A stretch of 49,348 nucleotides of DNA, from contig NZ_CADCTE010000056.1 in assembly GCF_902805515.1 (NCBI RefSeq), forward strand, positions 1 through 49,348, read 5' to 3'. The position numbers and the translations under genes are program-made. The notes beneath the pieces were generated by a model. That model saw only the letters and a program-made list of their open reading frames with translations, was not told the DNA's origin and did no database searches. This document shows, piece by piece, positions 18,469-29,155 of the stretch. Positions within the stretch are counted from its first letter, which is position 1; every line of letters begins with the position of its first letter. Origin of the DNA: an uncultured Arthrobacter sp. Its GTDB lineage: Bacteria; Actinomycetota; Actinomycetes; Actinomycetales; Micrococcaceae.

Positions 18469-18511
18469 GCAGCACACCACGCTTCTCCGGAGCCTAGGGG
18501 TGGTGTGCTGC
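18469..18511. terminator. Bidirectional terminator between nagZ and ligA
   Basis: GCAGCACACCAC (18469-18480) and GTGGTGTGCTGC (18500-18511) form a perfect 12-bp stem around 19 bases. It lies between two convergent genes, 36 bases after the nagZ stop and 11 bases from the ligA stop. Confidence 0.75.
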
Positions 18512-18522
18512 CAACTCGACGG

Positions 18523-20919
<2,397 letters not shown>

Positions 20920-21693
20920 TCAGGGCGCCGCCGGGACTCCCGTGGCGTCGATGACGATGACCGAGACGTTGTCCCGCGCACCGGAGCGCAGGGTGGCCTC
21001 GATGAGGGTGTCGGCCGCCTCCTGGGGGTCCGCTACGGTGGCGAGGATCCCGCAGATCTCCTCGTCGGTGAGTTCACCGCTGAGCCCGTCGGAGCACACA
21101 AGGATCCGGTCCCCCTCCTCCACCGGCAGCAGCCAGAAGTCCGGCTCGGCGTCGTCGCCCGTGCCCAGGGCGCGGGTGACCACATGCCGGCGCGGGTGGG
21201 TGCGCGCCTGCTCCTCGGTGATCTGCCCGGTGTCGACAAGCTCCTGGACCTCGGAGTGGTCGACGGTGATCTGGCCGAACTGTCCCTGGCTCAGGCGGTA
21301 GGTGCGGGAGTCTCCGACATTGAAGAACAGCCAGTGGGGGGCGCCGGCCGCCTCGACGAGCACCACGCCGCTGAGGGTGGTCCCGGCGCGTCCGCTGGTC
21401 TCCTGGCGGATGCGGGCGTCGGCCTCCTGCACCAGCTCGTCGAGGTCCTCCGCGGTGAACCGGGGCAGCCGGGTGCCGGCCACCGCGCTCATGCCGAGGG
21501 TCTGCACGCACAGGCCGCTGGCCACCTCCCCCGCCTCGTGGCCGCCCATGCCGTCGGCCACGGCGAAGATCGGGTCCGCCGCGATCAACGAGTCCTCGTT
21601 GTTGTCGCGGCGCAGCCCGGTGTGCGTGGCGTACCCGCACACCACGCGCAGGCCCTGGCCCGCGTCCGCGGGAACCTCGATCGAACCGCTCAT
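20920..21693 (-). CDS. PP2C-family serine/threonine protein phosphatase
   Basis: A 257-residue soluble phosphatase that removes phosphate from Ser/Thr residues with two metal ions. Motifs appear in order: RDNNED (29-34), AVADGMGGHEAGEVAS (metal Asp47), GTTLSGVVL, FFNVGDSRTYRL, HPRRHVVTRALG, CSDGLSG and ARDNVSVIVID (final metal Asp). The fold is complete with no membrane segment or PASTA domain. The start ATG overlaps the stop of an upstream 28-codon ORF (ATGA). It lies between the adenylate cyclase and ligA. Its kinase partner may be the Ser/Thr kinase 14 kb away (34232-35680), though actinobacteria usually have several kinases. Confidence 0.92.
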   Translation of the reverse strand: MSGSIEVPADAGQGLRVVCGYATHTGLRRDNNEDSLIAADPIFAVADGMGGHEAGEVASGLCVQTLGMSAVAGTRLPRFTAEDLDELVQEADARIRQETSGRAGTTLSGVVLVEAAGAPHWLFFNVGDSRTYRLSQGQFGQITVDHSEVQELVDTGQITEEQARTHPRRHVVTRALGTGDDAEPDFWLLPVEEGDRILVCSDGLSGELTDEEICGILATVADPQEAADTLIEATLRSGARDNVSVIVIDATGVPAAP

Positions 21694-21776
21694 CGAGCCG
21701 CCCCGGGCAGCAGCCGACCGGTGCGGGGAGCGGGGCGCGGGTGCCTGCCGGCGAAGATGTTCAGCTGGTCGGTCAT
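21690..21776 (-). CDS. Possible 28-residue leader ORF coupled to PP2C
   Basis: ATG at 21776 opens a 28-codon frame (begins MTDQLNIFAGRHPRP, ends LLPGAAR) whose TGA overlaps the PP2C ATG as ATGA. CAGAAT lies exactly six bases before the ATG, the leaderless spacing found at other genes here. The product is basic and Pro/Arg-rich with no recognisable domain. It could be a translated leader that couples ribosome entry to PP2C, or chance. No homologue can be checked here. Confidence 0.4.
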   Translation of the reverse strand: MTDQLNIFAGRHPRPAPRTGRLLPGAAR

Positions 21777-21853
21777 CTGTCCATTCTGCACTGGAGTGCG
21801 GTGGGCCACCAGCGGAGGCTGTGCCGGGCGCCGTTGCGTGGTCGGGCGGGCGC

Positions 21854-23068
21854 TCAGTCGAGCACCAGCCCGCTGCCGGTCCCCCGGGCCAGGGTCACCG
21901 GGTGGACCTCCCCGAAACCGCGCACGGTGCGTGCCTGCTGCGGAATCAGGACGAACTTCTCATTGCCGCTGAGCGTGGCGGCGGTGGTGGCGTCGATCAG
22001 CACCGTGCCGGGCTCGGCCAGGGCGGTCAGGCGCGCGGCGAGGTTCACCGTCGGGCCGTAGATATCCCCGAGCCGGGACAGGATCCTCCCCCAGACCATC
22101 GAGACCCGGGCCGACGGCAGGAGGTCGTCCTCGGTGAAGGCCTTGGCCAGGGCCAGGGAGATCTCCGCGCCGGCCTCGGGCGATTCGGCGATGTAGAGGA
22201 CTTCATCGCCGATGGTCTTCACCAGCCGGCCGCCACCGACCGAGATGATTTCGGCGCACTTGTTCTCGAACCGCTGCACCAGCTGGGCGAGGGTCCGCTC
22301 GTTCATCTGCCGGGACAGGCTGGTGTAGGACACCAGGTCCGCGAAGCCGACGGCGCGCGCCAGCGGCAGGGGCGCGTCGTCCTCGTCGCCGTCCCGGCCC
22401 TCCTCGCTCGCCCGCAGGCCAGACTCTGCCCGGAGGGCCAGGCGCTGGACGGCGGCGTTCATCTGGCGCCGCCACGCGTACACCAGCATCTTCTCGAGGG
22501 GCTCGATCAGGTCGGGGAGCTCCGAGACCAGCGCCTTGCGGGCCACCGCGTCGGGGATGCCGCGCTGGACCACCATCTCCTCGACGATGGCCTCGATCTG
22601 CCACACCACCATGCGGTCGGTCATCTGGCCGACCGCCCGGGTGATGGAGATGGCGGCGTCCTCGGTGAGCTGTTCCTGCCGGACCAGTTCGATGATGGTC
22701 GTCAGCGCTTCCTTGTCCTTCTCGGTGAACGCGACATCCTCGTCCCCGATATTGGGGAAGCCCATGGCGCGCCAGAGCTTGCGGGCCGACAGCAGGGAGA
22801 CCCCGGCGCGGGCGGCCACCTCGCGCCGGCGCAGGGTGCGTTCCGCCCCGAGGAGTTCGATCTCCAGCGCCCGGATCGCTTCGCGGTGCGGGTCGGCGGC
22901 GGAAGCGGGCGCGGGGGCAGGGGCGGGTGCCGGTGCGGGGTCGGGCAAAGGGTCGGGGCGTTCGCCGGGGTGCCCGTTCGATCCCGGCAGTTCCTGCGGC
23001 TGCCACACGGCCTTGGGCCGGGGCACGGCGGCGTCGGCGTCGGCGTCGGGGCGGCTTGCGGTGGTCAT
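21854..23068 (-). CDS. Class III adenylate cyclase with N-terminal regulatory domain
   Basis: A 404-residue soluble cyclase that makes cAMP from ATP. Residues 1-57 are low complexity (PAPAPAPA run at 44-54). Residues about 60-215 resemble the regulatory/autoinhibitory domain of M. tuberculosis Rv1264 (EVAARAGVSLLSARKLWRAMGFP, then FTEKDKEAL), which senses acid pH. The catalytic domain (about 235-395) keeps every key residue: metal Asp244 and Asp288, adenine-selecting Lys284 and Asp335, transition-state Asn342 and Arg346. The ATG overlaps the stop of the PH-domain gene (ATGA), so both are co-translated. pH sensing is inferred from family resemblance only. Confidence 0.9.
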   Translation of the reverse strand: MTTASRPDADADAAVPRPKAVWQPQELPGSNGHPGERPDPLPDPAPAPAPAPAPASAADPHREAIRALEIELLGAERTLRRREVAARAGVSLLSARKLWRAMGFPNIGDEDVAFTEKDKEALTTIIELVRQEQLTEDAAISITRAVGQMTDRMVVWQIEAIVEEMVVQRGIPDAVARKALVSELPDLIEPLEKMLVYAWRRQMNAAVQRLALRAESGLRASEEGRDGDEDDAPLPLARAVGFADLVSYTSLSRQMNERTLAQLVQRFENKCAEIISVGGGRLVKTIGDEVLYIAESPEAGAEISLALAKAFTEDDLLPSARVSMVWGRILSRLGDIYGPTVNLAARLTALAEPGTVLIDATTAATLSGNEKFVLIPQQARTVRGFGEVHPVTLARGTGSGLVLD

Positions 23069-23703
23069 ACCGCCCCCCTCCAGGCCCCGCCGGGGCCGTC
23101 CTGCCGCGCTTCCGGGTGCGCGGGCTGCCCCTGATCCGGCCACTGGTCCGGCCACTGGTCCGGTCCGGGCTGACCCATCATGGCACGGCCGTTGAACAGT
23201 GCCGACTGCGGGAGCTGTCCGATCGCTTCGGCGACGTGGTCCCTGAACACGGCCGCGCACGGCACATCGCGGTAACTGACCGAGCGGCCGAACCCCAGGT
23301 CCAGGGTGAGCGTGCCGCTGCCGAAAGGCCGCTGCACCAGCGACTGGGTCACCCCCACCTGGTGGACGGCGGCCAGCGGCACCTCGTACAGGCTCCGCCG
23401 AGTCATCCCGCGGCGGTGGATGAGCCGTTGATTCGTGAGGATATAGCGGCCGGCCAGCCAGCGCAGCAGCGGACGGAGGAACATCCTCAGCAGCAGCAGG
23501 GCGCCGCCGACGGCCGCCACTGTGACCAGCAGGGGCTGCCACTGCTGCAGCTCGGGCGGCACCGCGGCGCGGCTGAGCCAGCCCAGGGCGTAGCCGCCGG
23601 CGGTAAGCACGGCCAGGGCGCCGATCGACGGCCAGATCAGGCTCCGCGGGGTGGCCCGCGTCCGGGTCAGGACCTGCTCGCCGGGGGCGAGTTTCACCTT
23701 CAT
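23065..23703 (-). CDS. PH-domain (bPH2/DUF304) membrane protein
   Basis: A 212-residue protein with two predicted membrane helices (SLIWPSIGALAVLTAGGYAL and PLLVTVAAVGGALLLLRMF), then a bacterial PH-like domain (RYILTNQRLIHRRGMTRRSLYEVPLAAVHQVGVTQ in segments, followed by GSGTLTLDLGF), as in YdbS/YdbT relatives. The function of this family is unknown. The C-terminal tail contains a DQWP repeat from two exact 12-base units (23136-23159). The gene precedes the cyclase with a 4-base overlap. A PH-domain membrane gene next to birA is also seen in mycobacteria, as I recall (Rv3278c). The start could instead be GTG at 23697. Confidence 0.82.
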   Translation of the reverse strand: MKVKLAPGEQVLTRTRATPRSLIWPSIGALAVLTAGGYALGWLSRAAVPPELQQWQPLLVTVAAVGGALLLLRMFLRPLLRWLAGRYILTNQRLIHRRGMTRRSLYEVPLAAVHQVGVTQSLVQRPFGSGTLTLDLGFGRSVSYRDVPCAAVFRDHVAEAIGQLPQSALFNGRAMMGQPGPDQWPDQWPDQGQPAHPEARQDGPGGAWRGAV

Positions 23704-23803
23704 CGCGACGGCCCCGGGGCGGTGCGCACACCGGGGGTCGGCGCGGCGGCAGGGACGTTGCCGCCCGGGCCGCGCGGCGGCCGTCCGGCCCGAGCTGACG
23801 ACG

Positions 23804-24697
23804 TCATCCGGCGTCCTGACCCGCGGGCCGCAGGTGCACGACGTCGCCGACGGAGACGGTGTGCCGCCCGCCGTCGTCGTCGCGCATTACGAGCCCGCCG
23901 TGCTCATCGAGCGCCAGCGCGTGGCCGGTCAGTTCGCGGCCGCCGGGAAGTTCCGCCCGGACGCTCCGCCCGAGGGTGTGCATGCGCGCGGAGACCGCGC
24001 CGGCGAGGGTGCTCCCGTCGGCGAGGGTGGCGGAGGCGTCGCCGTCGACGGCGCAGAAGGCCGAGTAGCGGGCGGCGAAGGTGCGCAGGAAGGACTTCAG
24101 GAGGATATTGCGGTCCGTGGTGCCCGCGTACTCAAGGAGCAGGGAGGTGGCGGTGGGCACCGGCAGCTCCGAATCGGTGAGGCTGACATTGAGCCCGACC
24201 CCCACCACCAGGGCCGGCGGCGAGCCGTCCGCTCCGGGAACGAACCGGGCGAGCACCCCGGCCAGCTTGCGGGAATCGACGATGACGTCGTTGGGCCACT
24301 TCAGCTGCGGACTCACCTCGGTGCGGTCCTCGACGCTCTCGGCCAGCGCCAGGGCGGCAAGCAGCGACAGCCAGGAGTAGCTCTCCGTGGGGAGGGGCCG
24401 GCCGCCGGCATTCACGGGCCGCAGCAGCAGGCTCACGATCAGGGAGGACCGCTCCGGGGCCACCCAGTTGCGGCCGAGCCGTCCGCGCCCGGCCCGCTGC
24501 ATCTCCGCCGTCAGCACCGAAAGGTCGGGCCACTGCCCGGGTTCCAGCTCGGCCAGCCCGGCCAGATCGTCGTTGGTTGAGCCGGTCTCCTGAACCAGCT
24601 CCACGCGCGCATACGGTCCGGCCGGCGCGCACAGGGCCACCGACAGCGCCGCCGCGTCCAAACCGGGTCGCTCCAGGTTTGAGTAGCGGTTGGTCAT
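23804..24697 (-). CDS. birA: Biotin-[acetyl-CoA-carboxylase] ligase
   Basis: BirA joins biotin to the target lysine of biotin carrier domains in two steps through biotinyl-AMP. The 297 residues form a monofunctional ligase without the DNA-binding domain of E. coli BirA. Landmarks are ELVQETGSTNDDL, the nucleotide-binding loop QRAGRGRLGRNWVAP, LKWPNDVIV, KLAGVLARF and a small C-terminal SH3-like domain ending VSVGDVVHL. ATG 24697 is preceded by TAGAAT seven bases upstream, suggesting a leaderless transcript inside the 37-base gap after the SDR gene. Its obvious substrate is the AccBC protein at 31711, whose partner accD starts 1.2 kb away. Confidence 0.93.
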   Translation of the reverse strand: MTNRYSNLERPGLDAAALSVALCAPAGPYARVELVQETGSTNDDLAGLAELEPGQWPDLSVLTAEMQRAGRGRLGRNWVAPERSSLIVSLLLRPVNAGGRPLPTESYSWLSLLAALALAESVEDRTEVSPQLKWPNDVIVDSRKLAGVLARFVPGADGSPPALVVGVGLNVSLTDSELPVPTATSLLLEYAGTTDRNILLKSFLRTFAARYSAFCAVDGDASATLADGSTLAGAVSARMHTLGRSVRAELPGGRELTGHALALDEHGGLVMRDDDGGRHTVSVGDVVHLRPAGQDAG

Positions 24698-24704
24698 GCC
24701 TCCG

Positions 24705-24710
24705 ATTCTA
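24705..24710 (-). promoter_or_regulatory. -10 element of birA
   Basis: TAGAAT on the minus strand matches TATAAT at five of six bases and lies seven bases before the birA ATG, pointing to a leaderless start separate from the SDR transcript. Confidence 0.55.
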
Positions 24711-24734
24711 CCCAGCCGGGCAGCGCCCACCGGC

Positions 24735-25640
24735 TCACAGGAAAATGTCCTGGACGAGCCGGTCCTCCGGCGCGCCCAGGCTGTACGGGCGAAAGTCGCT
24801 CACTCCCTCCTCCCGGAGCACCTCCTCGTCGGTGAAGAAGTTGCCGGTGCAGCTGCGTGAGCTGCGCGAGAGCACCGCGTGTGCCGCGTCGGCGACGATC
24901 TCCGGGCTGCGGGCGGCCTGCACCAGGGTGCCGCCGCCTGCCATATTGCGGATGGCCGCGGTGTCGATCAGGGTCTTCGGCCACAGGGAGTTCACGGCAA
25001 TGCCCTCCCCGCGCAGCTCCTCCGCCAGGCCGAGCGTGGTCAGGCTCATCCCGTACTTGGCCAGAGTGTAGGCGAGGTGCGCACCGGCCCACTTCGGGTC
25101 GAGGTTCAGCGGCGGGGACAGCGTCAGGATGTGCGGGTTGTCGGAGCGGCGCAGCGCGTCGAGCGAGAGCTTGCTGAGCAGAAACGTGCCGCGGACGTTG
25201 ACGTCGGCCATCAGGTCGTAGCGCTTCATGTCGACCTCGGGGGTGCGGGACAGGTCGATCGCGGAGGCATTGTTGATGACGGCGTCGATCCGGCCGAAGC
25301 GCTCGAGCGCGGCGTCGACAGCGCCACGCACGTCCTCGTCGCGGCGGACGTCACCGACGAGGGGCAGAGCCGTTCCGCCGGCCTCCTCGATGAGGCGTGC
25401 GGCGCTGGAGACCGTGCCCTCGAGCTTCGGGTGCGGCTCGCCGGTCTTGGCCAGGAGCACGATGTTCGCTCCGTCGCGGGCAGCGCGCAGCGCGATCGCC
25501 AGGCCGATGCCCCGGCTCCCGCCCGAAATCAGGAGAGTGCGCCCGCGCAGGGGTGCCTCCGGCGGGTCGGCGGCCGTCGTCGGGACTGGATTTTTTGATG
25601 GTGTCGCTGCTGCGTTCTCTGCTGCGTTGCTGGCGGTCAT
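24735..25640 (-). CDS. Short-chain dehydrogenase, HSDL2-like
   Basis: A 301-residue Rossmann-fold oxidoreductase. After about 30 variable residues come the cofactor loop SGGSRGIG (39-46), NNAS, and the catalytic Ser175 (LTLSPP), Tyr191 and Lys195 (YTLAK). The text [20 protein letters not shown] followed by IVLLAKT is typical of proteins related to human HSDL2, whose substrate is thought to be a fatty acyl or steroid-like compound. The gene is divergent from accD, and a 16-bp palindrome lies in the shared gap, so a lipid role is plausible but unproven. TATTCT sits exactly six bases before the ATG (leaderless pattern). Confidence 0.88.
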   Translation of the reverse strand: MTASNAAENAAATPSKNPVPTTAADPPEAPLRGRTLLISGGSRGIGLAIALRAARDGANIVLLAKTGEPHPKLEGTVSSAARLIEEAGGTALPLVGDVRRDEDVRGAVDAALERFGRIDAVINNASAIDLSRTPEVDMKRYDLMADVNVRGTFLLSKLSLDALRRSDNPHILTLSPPLNLDPKWAGAHLAYTLAKYGMSLTTLGLAEELRGEGIAVNSLWPKTLIDTAAIRNMAGGGTLVQAARSPEIVADAAHAVLSRSSRSCTGNFFTDEEVLREEGVSDFRPYSLGAPEDRLVQDIFL

Positions 25641-25646
25641 GCGGCA

Positions 25647-25652
25647 AGAATA
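25647..25652 (-). promoter_or_regulatory. Leaderless -10 element of the SDR gene
   Basis: TATTCT on the minus strand, six bases before ATG 25640. Confidence 0.5.
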
Positions 25653-25691
25653 CGCAGGCGGGGGCGCGGCGCCGGCTGCGACGCACCGAAT

Positions 25692-25707
25692 GTTACCGAC
25701 CGGTAAC
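25692..25707. promoter_or_regulatory. Palindrome GTTACCG-AC-CGGTAAC in the SDR/accD gap
   Basis: Perfect 7-bp arms separated by two bases. It lies about 40 bases upstream of the SDR -10 and 34 bases from the acc operator. Its size and symmetry suit a TetR-family dimer; the regulator is unknown. It differs in sequence from the acc operator, so the gap probably carries two controls. Confidence 0.5.
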
Positions 25708-25740
25708 CCGAGGAGTCGGACTAAGTGTTCGCGCCGGAAC

Positions 25741-25757
25741 CTGTAGGAGTCCTACAG
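25741..25757. promoter_or_regulatory. acc operator, copy 1 (accD)
   Basis: CTGTAGGA-G-TCCTACAG is a perfect inverted repeat with 8-bp arms and a one-base centre. It sits just upstream of a possible -10 (TAGACT, 25780-25785), over or next to the -35 region, suiting a repressor. The same core recurs upstream of accBC at 31596-31614. Confidence 0.7.
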
Positions 25758-25882
25758 TCGGAGGGGCCCCTTGGCTCACTAGACTGGGACGGTCGTTCGT
25801 TTTTTTGGAGGATTCCTCACAAGGAGCCCTCCGGAGGCGGCCGCGCCAGACGCCCGCCCTACCCCCTGCACTCGGAGATTCA

Positions 25883-27478
25883 ATGAAGCAAGACGTGGAA
25901 CCCGACCTCAAGACGACCGCCGGCAAGCTCGCCGATTTCCGGCGCCGGCAGAGCCAGTCGCTGCTGCCTTCGGGCCCCGAAGCCGTTGAACGCCAGCACG
26001 CCCGCGGCAAGAACACGGCCCGCGAACGCATCGACCTCCTCGTCGACCCCGGGTCCTTCGTCGAGTTCGACGCCCTGGCCGTCCACCGCTCCAACGCGTT
26101 CGGCATGGACAAGAAGCGGCCCCTCGGGGACGGCGTGGTCTCCGGCTACGCCACCGTCGACGGGCGCCTCATCGGGATCTACAGCCAGGACTTCACCGTC
26201 TTCGGCGGCTCCCTCAGCCAGGTCAACGGCGAGAAGATCGTGAAGGTCCAGGAGTTCGCGCTGCGCAACGGCTGCCCGGTGGTGGGCATCAACGACGGCG
26301 GCGGGGCCCGCATCCAGGAGGGCGTGGCCTCCCTGGCCATGTTCGCCGACATCTTCCGCAACAACGTCCATGCCTCCGGCGTCGTCCCCCAGATTTCCCT
26401 GATCCTCGGACCGTGCGCGGGCGGGGCCGCCTACTCGCCGGCCCTGACCGACTACGTGGTGATGGTGGACAAGACCTCCCACATGTTCATCACGGGCCCG
26501 GACGTCATCAAGACCGTCACCGGCGAGGACGTCGACATGGAGACCCTCGGCGGCGCACGCCAGCACAACACCACCACCGGCACCTCGACCTACCTCGCGG
26601 CCGACGAACAGGACGCCATCGGCTTCGTGCGCGAACTGCTCGACTATCTGCCCTCGAACAACCTCGCCGAGGCCCCGCTCGGGGAGTTCACCGAGATGCT
26701 CGAGACGACGCTCGAGGACGAGGCCCTCGACACGCTGATCCCCGACTCCGCGAACCAGCCCTACGACATGCACGCAGTGATCGCCGCGATCGTCGACGAC
26801 GGCCACTTCCTGGAGATGCAGGCGCTCTACGCACCGAACGTGCTCATCGGGTACGCCCGGGTGGAGGGCCACACCATCGGCATCGTCGCCAACCAGCCGA
26901 TGCAGTTCGCCGGGACCCTCGACATCAACGCCTCAGAGAAGGCCGCCCGTTTCGTCCGCCACTGCGACGCGTTCAACATCCCCATCCTGACCCTGGTCGA
27001 CGTTCCGGGCTTCCTGCCCGGCAAGGACCAGGAGTTCAACGGCATCATCCGCCGCGGCGCGAAGCTCCTCTACGCCTACGCCGAGGCGACCGTGCCCAAG
27101 GTGACGGTGATTACCCGCAAGGCCTACGGCGGGGCATACATCGTGATGGGCTCCAAGAAGCTCGGCGCGGACCTCAACCTGGCCTGGCCGACGGCGCAGA
27201 TCGGCGTCATGGGCGCCCAGGGCGCGGTGAACATCCTCTACCGCGGCCACCTGAAGGCCGTCGCGGAGGCCGGCGGCGACGTCGAGGCGGCACGCGCCGA
27301 GGTGGTCCAGCAGTACGAAGAGGAGCTGCTCAACCCGTACCAGGCGGCGCAGCTCGGCTATGTCGACGCCGTCATCGCCCCCTCCGACACCCGGGTTCAG
27401 GTGGTGCGGGCGCTGCGGGCGCTGCGTGACAAGCGGGCCACCCTGCCCGCCAAGAAGCACGGGAACATCCCGCTGTGA
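25883..27478 (+). CDS. accD: Acyl-CoA carboxylase, carboxyltransferase (beta) subunit
   Basis: This subunit transfers CO2 from carboxybiotin to acetyl-CoA, propionyl-CoA or longer acyl-CoAs. The 531 residues resemble mycobacterial AccD5/PccB across the length. N-terminal features are [17 protein letters not shown] and [13 protein letters not shown]; the active site is formed by GGARIQEGV with [20 protein letters not shown] and, in the second half, [52 protein letters not shown] and [13 protein letters not shown]. The exact acyl-chain preference cannot be read off. ATG 25883 has GGAG five bases before it. The stop overlaps the accE start. Upstream are the acc operator, a T7 tract and a leader of about 90 bases. 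Confidence 0.94.
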   Translation: MKQDVEPDLKTTAGKLADFRRRQSQSLLPSGPEAVERQHARGKNTARERIDLLVDPGSFVEFDALAVHRSNAFGMDKKRPLGDGVVSGYATVDGRLIGIYSQDFTVFGGSLSQVNGEKIVKVQEFALRNGCPVVGINDGGGARIQEGVASLAMFADIFRNNVHASGVVPQISLILGPCAGGAAYSPALTDYVVMVDKTSHMFITGPDVIKTVTGEDVDMETLGGARQHNTTTGTSTYLAADEQDAIGFVRELLDYLPSNNLAEAPLGEFTEMLETTLEDEALDTLIPDSANQPYDMHAVIAAIVDDGHFLEMQALYAPNVLIGYARVEGHTIGIVANQPMQFAGTLDINASEKAARFVRHCDAFNIPILTLVDVPGFLPGKDQEFNGIIRRGAKLLYAYAEATVPKVTVITRKAYGGAYIVMGSKKLGADLNLAWPTAQIGVMGAQGAVNILYRGHLKAVAEAGGDVEAARAEVVQQYEEELLNPYQAAQLGYVDAVIAPSDTRVQVVRALRALRDKRATLPAKKHGNIPL

Positions 27479-27693
27479 GCACCGGCACCCCGGAGGAGGA
27501 ACCGCTGCTGCGCGTGGTGGCAGGGAACCCCACTGACGAAGAGGTGGCCGCGCTGACCGCCGTCGTCCTGGCGATGGCGGACTCAGGGGACTCGAATGAC
27601 CGGCGCCATCCGGGCCGGGCGTGGCTGCGCCGGACCCTGCTGCGCCTGCACCCGCTGCCCGGGCCGGGCTCCTGGCGGCGCAGCGGCAGGTAG
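27475..27693 (+). CDS. accE: Acyl-CoA carboxylase epsilon subunit
   Basis: A 72-residue accessory subunit, found only in actinobacteria, that helps the alpha and beta subunits of acyl-CoA carboxylase assemble. The opening [21 protein letters not shown] is the family hallmark; the end [11 protein letters not shown] is likewise typical. GTG 27475 overlaps the accD stop (GTGA), so its output is tied to accD. The gene converges on the serpin gene with only 44 bases between the stops and no obvious hairpin. Confidence 0.9.
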   Translation: MSTGTPEEEPLLRVVAGNPTDEEVAALTAVVLAMADSGDSNDRRHPGRAWLRRTLLRLHPLPGPGSWRRSGR

Positions 27694-27737
27694 GCGCAGC
27701 GCACACCGCCGCGTGCCCGCGGTCCGGGGCCTGCCGG

Positions 27738-29024
27738 TCAGCGCGGGTCCGTGACGGTTCCGAGGAACAGGGGCAGGCCGGTGGCCTCGTGGAGCACTGC
27801 GTAGAGGAACGGCCGGTCAACCTCGACCACCAGTTCCGGATCGACCGGCACCGAGGTGGCCATCAGTTCGAACTGGGTCACCGCCGCGGCGACCGTCCCC
27901 TTCTCCCCGACGGTGATCGAGGCGGCCTGGGCCGCCGCTGAGACGACCGCGTCGGGCTGGATTGCGGAAAGGTCCGGTGCACCGCCAAGGGTTTCCCGCA
28001 GGCCGAGCCTGCGCAGCAGCGGCAGCAGGTCGAAGGCGCTGTCGGACTCCCAGCGCGGCAGGCCAAGCCCCAGGAAGACCTCGCCGGCCTCCTCCATCGC
28101 CCTCGCAACCTCAAGCAGAGCCTCCTTCGAGCACGCAGGCAGGGCGGGCCCGTCGTCGGACCCGGCGTCGCCGGCGGCGAGCACGACCCGCAGCACGAAC
28201 CCCTCGGTGTAGGGGACGTCGACCGCCACCCACCGGGAGCCGGCGGCGTACCGGGCCGGAGTGCGGGTGTGCATTCGATCGACCGCCACGGTGGTGCCGT
28301 CGGGCAGCCGGAAGTCCTCGGGGTAGGTGCCGGACGGGTCGAAGGGCTCGGCCCAGGCGGCCGCGAAGTACGCGGTGTTGAGCAGCGACAGGGTCGTATC
28401 CGGGTTGTACTCGACGGGCGCCTCCGTCATGCGTCCACCGGTGGCCTCCGACACCCAGCGGTTCAGCACCGCCTCCGTTGCGGGATCGGCAAAGTCAACG
28501 GGATACACGCCGGCGCTGGAGTGGCGGGCCAGCGTGGCGAGGAAGGCGTCCCCGGTGGGCGTCTCCCGGTCCACGAACACGCCGTTGGCCAGGTGCAGCA
28601 CCGGGACGGCCGGCGGCTCCTGCGCGTTCGCCGCCCCGGGGTCGCCGTCGTACGGTGCGAGCCGGGCCAGCAGGGCCTCAAGGGCCGTCGTGCTGCCCTC
28701 CGCCGGCAAGCCCAGGACGGCGTCGAGTTCGGCGGCCGTGCTTGAGCCGGCTCCGGCCCGCAGCATCAGCAGGGCGCACAGGGCACTGACCGGGCTCGTG
28801 ACGACGTTTTTCCCGGGCGCTCCGGCCAGCAGCGCCGCGCCCAACTGGTAGGCACTCCGGCGCAGGGCCTCCTCCGGTGACACCGGCCCCGGCCGGTCGT
28901 CCCGTCCAGGGCGCCGGTCCTGAGCACGAACCCGTCCCCCGTCCTGTTCCTGTTCCCGGTCCTGTTCCCGTCCCTGGTCCTGGTCCTGAAAATTCCTCCG
29001 CGGGTCCCCCGCCGCCGTATTCAT
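27738..29024 (-). CDS. Serpin-family protease inhibitor
   Basis: A 428-residue serpin. Residues about 60-100 carry NVVTSPVSALCALLMLRAGA, TAYFAAAWAEPFDP follows mid-protein, and the C-terminal signature is VEVDRPFLYAVLHEATGLPL then FLGTVTDP. The reactive-centre hinge EKGTVAAAVT (374-383) fits the inhibitory pattern, small residues at P12-P9, so loop insertion and protease trapping are expected. By hinge counting P1-P1' is Thr390-Ser391. There is no signal peptide or lipobox; residues 13-28 are a Gln/Asp/Glu/Arg run encoded by eight imperfect six-base repeats (28941-28988). TAGGGT lies six bases before the ATG (leaderless). It sits between accE and a divergent DUF885 gene. Target unknown; an intracellular protease is the natural inference. 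Confidence 0.9.
   Translation of the reverse strand: MNTAAGDPRRNFQDQDQGREQDREQEQDGGRVRAQDRRPGRDDRPGPVSPEEALRRSAYQLGAALLAGAPGKNVVTSPVSALCALLMLRAGAGSSTAAELDAVLGLPAEGSTTALEALLARLAPYDGDPGAANAQEPPAVPVLHLANGVFVDRETPTGDAFLATLARHSSAGVYPVDFADPATEAVLNRWVSEATGGRMTEAPVEYNPDTTLSLLNTAYFAAAWAEPFDPSGTYPEDFRLPDGTTVAVDRMHTRTPARYAAGSRWVAVDVPYTEGFVLRVVLAAGDAGSDDGPALPACSKEALLEVARAMEEAGEVFLGLGLPRWESDSAFDLLPLLRRLGLRETLGGAPDLSAIQPDAVVSAAAQAASITVGEKGTVAAAVTQFELMATSVPVDPELVVEVDRPFLYAVLHEATGLPLFLGTVTDPR
28941..28988. repeat. Hexanucleotide low-complexity run in the serpin gene
   Basis: Eight consecutive six-base units of the form GTCCTG/TTCCTG/TTCCCG encode a Gln/Asp/Arg/Glu tract near the serpin N-terminus. Gain or loss of units would keep the frame. 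Confidence 0.7.
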
Positions 29025-29030
29025 GCCCTC

Positions 29031-29036
29031 ACCCTA
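29031..29036 (-). promoter_or_regulatory. Leaderless -10 element of the serpin gene
   Basis: TAGGGT on the minus strand, exactly six bases before ATG 29024. Confidence 0.55.
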
Positions 29037-29143
29037 GGGGTCCCGAGGAAGGGAAGGGGGGGTTTTCGCGCGGCGCCGCGCTGAGGCGCCCGACCTGCTC
29101 CGGATATTTCGGCCGAACCGTAGCCCGGGGCAACGGACGGCGC

Positions 29144-29149
29144 TAGGCT
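29144..29149 (+). promoter_or_regulatory. Leaderless -10 element of the DUF885 gene
   Basis: TAGGCT, six bases before GTG 29156; divergent from the serpin promoter 108 bases away. Confidence 0.6.
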
Positions 29150-29155
29150 CGGGCT

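Noticed and set aside
23136-23163. 12-base direct repeats as a CRISPR-like or regulatory array
   Set aside because: Only two units plus a fragment, inside a coding sequence, producing a DQWP peptide repeat.
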